Source: an uncultured bacterium
GTDB lineage: Bacteria; Patescibacteriota; Saccharimonadia; Saccharimonadales; Saccharimonadaceae
Direction of reading: 5' to 3'
Assembly (NCBI GenBank): GCA_938036745.1
Contig: CALHWG010000074.1
Coordinates: forward strand, 1-9,450
DNA: 9,450 nucleotides
Part shown: in pieces, positions 5,374 to 9,450 of the stretch
Layout of the letters: each line of letters begins with the position of its first letter
Position numbering within the stretch: the stretch's first letter is position 1
Translations under genes and position numbers: made by a program
The notes under the pieces: model-generated
Seen by the model: the letters and a program-made list of their open reading frames with translations, nothing else
Databases searched by the model: none
What the model was told of the DNA's origin: nothing

Positions 5374-7464
5374 TTATTTAGCGTTTCGCTTTTCGATAAT
5401 TTCTTGAGCAACGTTAGGTGGAACTTCTTCATATTGCGCAAGCTCCATTGTTGAAGCTGCACGACCTTTACTCATCGAGCGTAGGTCTGAAGTGTAGCCA
5501 AACATATTTGCAAGAGGAACGAAACCTCGAATAAGTTTTGTTCCACCCATCAAATCATCCATTGAGTCGATTCGACCACGGCGTGAGTTCAAGTCTCCAA
5601 TCACATCACCCATGAATTCTTCAGGAGTTGTAACTTCAACTTTCATCACAGGTTCAAGAAGAACAGGATTTGCTTTCTTAATACCTTCACGAGTTGAAAG
5701 CGCACCAGCCAATTTAAAGGCCAATTCGCTTGAGTCGACATCATGGTAAGAACCATCATAAAGTGTAGCTTTAACGTCAACTACTGGATAGCCAGCAATC
5801 ACACCACCTTCAAGTGTTTCAAGCACACCTTGTTCAACTGGTTTGCGGTATTCTTGTGGCACAACACCACCTTTAATTTCATCAAAGAATTCAAAGCCTT
5901 TTCCTGGCTCATTTGGTTCAAAGCGAATCCAAACATCACCATATTGACCACGACCACCAGATTGTTTTGCGTGCTTACCTTGAGCTTCAGCAGTTCCACG
6001 AATAGTTTCACGGAAGGCAACTTGTGGTTCACCAACATTAGCTTCAACGTTAAATTCACGTTTCATTCGGTCAATCAAGATATCAAGGTGAAGTTCACCC
6101 ATTCCCGACATAATCGTTTGACCAGTTTCTTCATCAGTATGAACTCGGAAAGTTGGGTCTTCTTCAGCAAGTCGTTGAAGAGCAATACCCATTTTTTCTT
6201 GGTCAGCTTTAGTTTTTGGTTCAACTGCAATCGAAACTGGTGGTTCAGCGAACTCAATACCTTCAAGAATCACACCATGATTTAAATCACAAAGAGTTGC
6301 ACCAGTTGTAACTTCTTTCAAACCAACAACAGCGGCGATATCACCAGCGGCAACTTCTGAAATTTCTTCACGCTTGTCGGCGTGCATTCGAACAATTCGT
6401 CCGATTCGTTCTTTTTTACCAGTCATCGTGTTAAGAACATATGATCCAGCAGTAATTTTACCACTATAAACACGCACGAATACAAGTTTTCCAACAAATG
6501 GGTCAGTCGCAATCTTAAATGCAAGTGCAGAAGTTGGTTCATCTACAGATGGTTTACGCTCAATAGCTTCACCAGTTTTTGCATCAGTTCCTTTGATCGA
6601 AGCAATATCAAGTGGGCTTGGAAGATAGTCATTGATAAGATCAAGAACCTTTTCCACGATCACACCACGACCATCACCACCAGTTACTAAGAAGAAATCA
6701 CCAGCAAGAACTCGTTTTCGAAGCGCAGCTTTAAGTTCAGGAATTGTAATCGATTCCTCACCTTCTTCGAAGAATCGCATCATTAGTTCATCATCAGCTT
6801 CAACCGCATTTTCAACAAGCAATGAACGTGCGTTTTTAGCTTTTTCAATCATGTCTGCTGGAATTTCACCAACTTTCAACTCATGGTCAGCGTAGTTATC
6901 ATAAGTATAAGCTTTCATGTCAATAAGGTCGACAACACCATTAATTTCTTGTTCGAAACCAATTGGCAAGTGAATTGGGAAAGCTTGTTTGCTTAAACGA
7001 TCGTGAATTGATTTAATTGATTTATAGAAGTCACCACCAGTTTGGTTAATTTTATTAATAAAACAAACGCGTGGCACACCGTATTTGTCAGCCTGTCGCC
7101 AAACAGTTTCAGACTGAGCTTCCACACCCATTTTACCGTCAAAAACAGTCACAGCACCGTCAAGAACGCGAAGTGAACGCTCCACTTCGGCAGTAAAGTC
7201 GATGTGTCCTGGGGTATCGATAATATTAATTTTGTGATCTTTCCAGAAACAAGTAACAGCAGCAGAAGTAATTGTAATACCTCGCTCTTTCTCTTGAGCC
7301 ATCCAGTCGGTTGTTGCACCATCACCTTCACCACGAACAACACCGATTTTGTGTGTTAAACCAGTTCGGTAAAGAATACCTTCTGTTGTTGTAGTTTTAC
7401 CGGCGTCAATGTGCGCAATAATACCAACATTTCGGAAATTTTCCAATGGAGTATTTTTATTCAT
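5374..7464 (-). CDS. fusA: Translation elongation factor G
   Basis: EF-G (696 residues, normal length) is the ribosomal GTPase that drives translocation of tRNA and mRNA. Domain I shows the P-loop AHIDAGKTT (17-25), switch I RGITIT (61-66) and DTPGH (83-87). Domains II-V follow with [20 protein letters not shown], the [14 protein letters not shown] of domain [13 protein letters not shown] of domain IV and [20 protein letters not shown] near the end. Three places are unusual. The guanine-specificity motif NKxD reads NKIN (137-140). The G5 SAF/SAL region reads LVTGGDGRG (259-267). The segment before switch [16 protein letters not shown], is two residues longer than the common GEVHDGAATMDWM. The rest is well conserved, so it is probably the functional housekeeping copy. 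It is monocistronic here, not in an rpsL-rpsG-fusA-tuf operon. ATG 7464 has AGAGG six bases upstream. Confidence 0.98.
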   Translation of the reverse strand: MNKNTPLENFRNVGIIAHIDAGKTTTTEGILYRTGLTHKIGVVRGEGDGATTDWMAQEKERGITITSAAVTCFWKDHKINIIDTPGHIDFTAEVERSLRVLDGAVTVFDGKMGVEAQSETVWRQADKYGVPRVCFINKINQTGGDFYKSIKSIHDRLSKQAFPIHLPIGFEQEINGVVDLIDMKAYTYDNYADHELKVGEIPADMIEKAKNARSLLVENAVEADDELMMRFFEEGEESITIPELKAALRKRVLAGDFFLVTGGDGRGVIVEKVLDLINDYLPSPLDIASIKGTDAKTGEAIERKPSVDEPTSALAFKIATDPFVGKLVFVRVYSGKITAGSYVLNTMTGKKERIGRIVRMHADKREEISEVAAGDIAAVVGLKEVTTGATLCDLNHGVILEGIEFAEPPVSIAVEPKTKADQEKMGIALQRLAEEDPTFRVHTDEETGQTIMSGMGELHLDILIDRMKREFNVEANVGEPQVAFRETIRGTAEAQGKHAKQSGGRGQYGDVWIRFEPNEPGKGFEFFDEIKGGVVPQEYRKPVEQGVLETLEGGVIAGYPVVDVKATLYDGSYHDVDSSELAFKLAGALSTREGIKKANPVLLEPVMKVEVTTPEEFMGDVIGDLNSRRGRIDSMDDLMGGTKLIRGFVPLANMFGYTSDLRSMSKGRAASTMELAQYEEVPPNVAQEIIEKRNAK

Positions 7465-7493
7465 TTGATTCCTCTTAAATTTATTATTTTATT

Positions 7494-7544
7494 GCTGTTT
7501 CACGCTAGTTTTGTTGTTTTTTTCGAAACCAGCACAAAAACAGC
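7494..7544 (-). promoter_or_regulatory. Long hairpin in the fusA leader
   Basis: Within the fusA leader of about 86 nt, a 7-bp outer stem (7494-7500 with 7538-7544) encloses an 8-bp inner stem (7504-7511 with 7526-7533, one G-U pair on the minus strand). It ends about 18 bp before the ribosome binding site and has no T-run on its downstream side, so it is not a terminator. It could stabilise the mRNA or control its translation; that role is inference. Confidence 0.5.
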
Positions 7545-7556
7545 GCTTCGCTATTA

Positions 7557-7585
7557 ATTTTATCATATTTTTAAAAAACTGTAAA
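7557..7585 (-). promoter_or_regulatory. Promoter of fusA
   Basis: On the minus strand TTTACA (7585-7580) and TAAAAT (7562-7557) are 17 bases apart, with TGA before the -10 box (TGATAAAAT). This is one mismatch from consensus in each hexamer. Start is predicted near 7550. Confidence 0.8.
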
Positions 7586-7600
7586 GTATAAATAGCCAAA

Positions 7601-7624
7601 AGAAAAAAGCCAGATTTTTCTGAC
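7601..7624 (-). terminator. Rho-independent terminator of the small membrane protein gene
   Basis: A 6-bp stem (7609-7614 with 7619-7624, one G-U pair on the minus strand) with a 4-nt loop is followed by TTTTTTCTTTT. It lies about 16 bp past the stop codon and just before the fusA promoter. Confidence 0.78.
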
Positions 7625-7639
7625 TTTATCAGTTAATAG

Positions 7640-7855
7640 CTATCTTTTTGAATAAGCACTAGCTCGAACAGGAACAGTATTTTTTGGTTTAAAAACTTTT
7701 GGAAGCAAAAAGAGCGAAAGCCAAAAAAATCCAAACATAAATATTCCAAAATTCCAGTGTGTCAAATAGGTTAAGTAACAAGATAGGCTAAAGACTGTAG
7801 TAAAGTACAAGAACACAAACAATGATTCCTTTGCTTCTTTGAATGCTTTTTTCAT
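7640..7855 (-). CDS. Small two-helix membrane protein of unknown function (71 residues)
   Basis: I do not recognise a family. The protein begins with a basic stretch (MKKAFKEAKE), has two hydrophobic segments (about 11-31 and 34-52) joined by a short turn with THWN, and ends in a basic tail (PKVFKPKNT...SAYSKR). By the positive-inside rule both ends would be cytoplasmic. I chose ATG 7855 because GGAGG lies 11 bases upstream; a GTG in frame at 7888 would add 11 residues but has no ribosome binding site and lies close to the predicted transcription start. A consensus-like promoter and a good terminator frame it as its own unit, which supports a real gene despite its size. Such short proteins are common as lineage-specific membrane components. 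Confidence 0.7.
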   Translation of the reverse strand: MKKAFKEAKESLFVFLYFTTVFSLSCYLTYLTHWNFGIFMFGFFWLSLFLLPKVFKPKNTVPVRASAYSKR

Positions 7856-7905
7856 AAGGATAATTTCCTCCGAATTTTTATTTTCCACTTTTGAGCGGAA
7901 CTCTT

Positions 7906-7934
7906 ATTTTATCACAGCTTTCGAAGAAAGTCAA
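7906..7934 (-). promoter_or_regulatory. Promoter of the small membrane protein gene
   Basis: On the minus strand TTGACT (7934-7929), 17 bases, TAAAAT (7911-7906), with TGA before the -10 box. It is the best consensus match in the window. A small hairpin-forming palindrome (7918-7930) lies inside the spacer. The promoter begins about 9 bp after the rnhA stop. Confidence 0.8.
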
Positions 7935-7942
7935 TAATAGAA

Positions 7943-8359
7943 TTAAAGCTTTTCCCCGTTTCTTGCCCGATTCGCCCATTCATCAGCCATTTCGTTAAAC
8001 TCATGACCAGCGTGCCCTTTTAGCCATTTTAGCTTAACTTTCGAATTTTTATAAAGCTCAAAAAGCGGCTTTACAATATCAAGATTCTTAATTTCACCAT
8101 TTTTTTTCTTCCAGCCATTTTTCTCCCAAGCTGGTGCCCATTTTATTAAAACATTAACCCAAAACTCGCTATCTGTTAAAATTTCAGCTTCTTCACCCTC
8201 TAAAATTTCAAAAGCTTTTTTCAAAGCTAATCCTTCCATTCGAATATTCGTGCTTGGATTTTCAGCCCCCAAAGCAATCGGTTTGCCGTTTTCAATAACG
8301 GCAAAACCACCAGGGCCAGGATTCGGTGAGGCACTTCCATCCGTAAAAATTGTTCGCAT
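7943..8359 (-). CDS. rnhA: Ribonuclease HI
   Basis: A 138-residue RNase HI, which cuts the RNA strand of RNA-DNA hybrids and removes replication primers and R-loops in the cytoplasm. The catalytic carboxylates are all present: D7 in TDGSASPNPGPGG, E42 in RMEGLAL, D63 in LTDSEFWVN and D126 in EMADEWANRA. The assisting histidine H116 sits in KGHAGHEFNE. The basic handle region is present (WKKKNGEIKN, residues 83-92), as in Escherichia coli-type enzymes. ATG 8359 overlaps the stop of the upstream gene by one base (TAATG), and AGGA lies nine bases upstream, so translation is probably coupled. Length is slightly short compared with 150-155 residues elsewhere, with no missing core element. Confidence 0.96.
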   Translation of the reverse strand: MRTIFTDGSASPNPGPGGFAVIENGKPIALGAENPSTNIRMEGLALKKAFEILEGEEAEILTDSEFWVNVLIKWAPAWEKNGWKKKNGEIKNLDIVKPLFELYKNSKVKLKWLKGHAGHEFNEMADEWANRARNGEKL

Positions 8360-8895
8360 TACTTATTTTCCTGATTATTTTGCGGAATAAAGTTCTGCAC
8401 AAAGGCTGAGGTATTTGCTTGATTTTGCATCTTTTTAGCTTTTTTCATTCTTTCGAAAGAAATCATTGCTAAAACCGCACTAATAATTCCAACGATCAGC
8501 AATCCGCTCGGAGCAACTATTTTAATAATTTCAAAATCACCTTCAACGGCAGAATTTGGATCTTTCTCATCATAAAAAACTTTTACTTTTTCACCAATAA
8601 CTGGTTTTTCATTCTTTAGCTCTGAGTGAAATTCGATTGTTTCATTCTCTTTCACTGAGAAATCTACAACTGCCGTATATTTATATTCACCGGTTTTTTC
8701 ATTTATAATCTTCTTTTCGAAACCATAAATTTGCCCTTCAGTTTGTTTCCAAGTTTGTCTTTTTAGAAAATCATTAAAAGGTTTTGTAATCCAAATTGAG
8801 CCAGCAATAATTAAAATAATCGTTAAAATTGCAAAAATAATTCCACGATTTCGAAAAGCTTTTACGCCAACTTTTTTAGCTTCATTAGAACTCAT
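8359..8895 (-). CDS. DUF3592-like two-helix membrane protein
   Basis: A 178-residue protein with one membrane helix near the N-terminus (about 19-37), an extracytoplasmic beta-rich domain (about 45-122) and a second helix (about 127-146), followed by a basic-then-Q/N-rich tail. The middle domain has the DUF3592 pattern: W-x-x-TEGQI, a YKYTAVVDFSV strand, then GEKVKVFYDEKDPNSAV (101-117). Function of this family is unknown; it is widespread in bacterial envelopes. ATG 8895 has GGAG five bases upstream and a promoter lies at 8923-8951. It is the first gene of an operon with rnhA, though no functional link between them is evident. Confidence 0.8.
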   Translation of the reverse strand: MSSNEAKKVGVKAFRNRGIIFAILTIILIIAGSIWITKPFNDFLKRQTWKQTEGQIYGFEKKIINEKTGEYKYTAVVDFSVKENETIEFHSELKNEKPVIGEKVKVFYDEKDPNSAVEGDFEIIKIVAPSGLLIVGIISAVLAMISFERMKKAKKMQNQANTSAFVQNFIPQNNQENK

Positions 8896-8922
8896 ATATT
8901 CTCCTATTTTGTTTATGCTAAT

Positions 8923-8951
8923 ATTGTATCATTTTTCGTTCTTTAACGCAA
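8923..8951 (-). promoter_or_regulatory. Promoter of the DUF3592-rnhA operon
   Basis: On the minus strand TTGCGT (8951-8946), 17 bases, TACAAT (8928-8923), preceded by TGA. It touches the tail of the rpoC terminator. Start near 8916 gives a leader of about 20 nt. Confidence 0.72.
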
Positions 8952-8982
8952 ATTAAAACACCGGCAACGAAGCCAGTGTTTT
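8951..8982 (-). terminator. Rho-independent terminator of the rpoC operon
   Basis: An 11-bp stem pairs 8955-8965 with 8972-8982 around a 6-nt loop (TTCGTT on the minus strand), with one G-U pair that exists only in the minus-strand transcript. The tail TTTTAATTT is a modest T-run. It lies 7 bp past the rpoC stop. Confidence 0.82.
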
Positions 8983-8989
8983 AAGTTTT

Positions 8990-9450
8990 TTATTCTTCTA
9001 CTATAGAATCGTTAGTTTCGTTTTCGAATTCTTCTTTAGTTTCAACAGGTTCAGATTTTGCGTTAACTCGAGCGCCAGTTCCAACAGGAATTTTGCGTCC
9101 GATAATCACATTTTCTTTTAATCCACGAAGCTTATCAATTCGGCCAGAAGTTGCTGCATTAATCAAAACACTTGTTGTATTTTGGAATGATGCAGCAGAC
9201 AAGAAACTGTCACTGAAAATTGAAACTTTTGTAATTCCAAGAAGTTGCTGTTTGAATTCAGCAGGTTTTTTGCCTTCAGCTTCAAGAAGTTTATTTTCTT
9301 CAACAACGGCAGCTTTCGAAACTACATCGCCAATGATAAACGATGAGTCTCCGGCATCTTCAATTTGAACTCGGCTGAACATTTGACGAACGATGATTTC
9401 AAGGTGCTTCGAAGCAATATCTTGACCTTGAGCAGCATAAATTCGCAAGA
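8990..9450 (-). CDS. rpoC: RNA polymerase subunit beta', C-terminal end (partial)
   Basis: The last 150 or so residues of the catalytic beta' subunit; the gene runs off the right edge, so the in-frame TTG near the edge is not its start. Conserved C-terminal sequence is clear: GQDIASKHLEIIVRQMFSRV, IEDAGDSSFIIGD, the LLGITKVS and DSFLSAASFQNTT segment, and DKLRGLKENVIIGRKIPVGTG. It ends with an acidic tail (about 25 residues rich in E, D and N), which varies between lineages. A terminator directly after the stop makes it the last gene of its operon. Confidence 0.97.
   Translation of the reverse strand, partial: LRIYAAQGQDIASKHLEIIVRQMFSRVQIEDAGDSSFIIGDVVSKAAVVEENKLLEAEGKKPAEFKQQLLGITKVSIFSDSFLSAASFQNTTSVLINAATSGRIDKLRGLKENVIIGRKIPVGTGARVNAKSEPVETKEEFENETNDSIVEE

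Noticed and set aside
5274..5462. Upstream extension of the fused nuclease-methyltransferase frame to 5462 (63 extra residues)
   Set aside because: It would cross the fusA terminator and overlap the fusA 3' end by 89 bp. The ATG at 5273 has a ribosome binding site and a well placed promoter.
5743..6285. Plus-strand open frame of 180 codons opposite fusA
   Set aside because: It lies wholly antisense to well conserved EF-G sequence, has a biased F/N/S/T-rich product and shows no family resemblance.
7918..7930. CTTTC/GAAAG palindrome as an rnhA terminator or operator
   Set aside because: The 5-bp stem has no T-run and falls within a promoter spacer. A repressor site is possible but unsupported by any second copy.

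Overview
The window looks like part of a small, compact, AT-rich bacterial genome. All recognised genes lie on the minus strand. Gaps are short, and a Rho-independent terminator often abuts the promoter of the next unit. The standard genetic code fits every gene. Divergent EF-G GTPase motifs, a FemAB-type ligase, an HU-like protein and short transcription units suggest a Patescibacteria/CPR member, perhaps Saccharibacteria. That assignment is inference; no rRNA gene is present to settle it.

Right to left, in the direction of transcription: the 3' end of rpoC (RNA polymerase beta') runs in from the right edge and ends at a terminator. Next is a two-gene unit of a DUF3592-like membrane protein and rnhA (RNase HI), whose stop and start overlap. 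A monocistronic gene for a 71-residue two-helix membrane protein follows, with its own promoter and terminator. Then comes fusA (EF-G) alone, with a strong promoter, a structured leader and a terminator. These are housekeeping genes of replication, transcription and translation.

The accessory part is a restriction-modification locus at about 2083-5273. Its first gene encodes a single polypeptide with an N-terminal PD-(D/E)XK-like nuclease and an HsdM-type N6-adenine methyltransferase. The second encodes an HsdS-type specificity subunit. No HsdR is present, so the layout resembles two-gene BcgI-like (type IIB) systems. The specificity gene is odd: both target-recognition domains are a perfect 445-bp direct repeat, the spacer between them carries a G+C-rich VAEL repeat, and the full-length frame has no normal start codon. 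One G-to-A change at the hsdM/hsdS junction would explain both the missing start and the hsdM stop.

Left of this, an HU-HIG-like DNA-binding protein is expressed from a strong promoter through a leader of about 195 nt full of palindromes and repeated TGCTATAG motifs. A long hairpin terminator separates it from a FemAB-like peptidoglycan bridge ligase. At the left edge another minus-strand gene begins (19 codons visible) behind a good promoter and ribosome binding site.

The most promising material is the self-duplicated, start-less hsdS, the EF-G with altered G4 and G5 motifs, and the unexplained repeat-rich leader of the HU-like gene. I did not see a clearly new multi-gene system.
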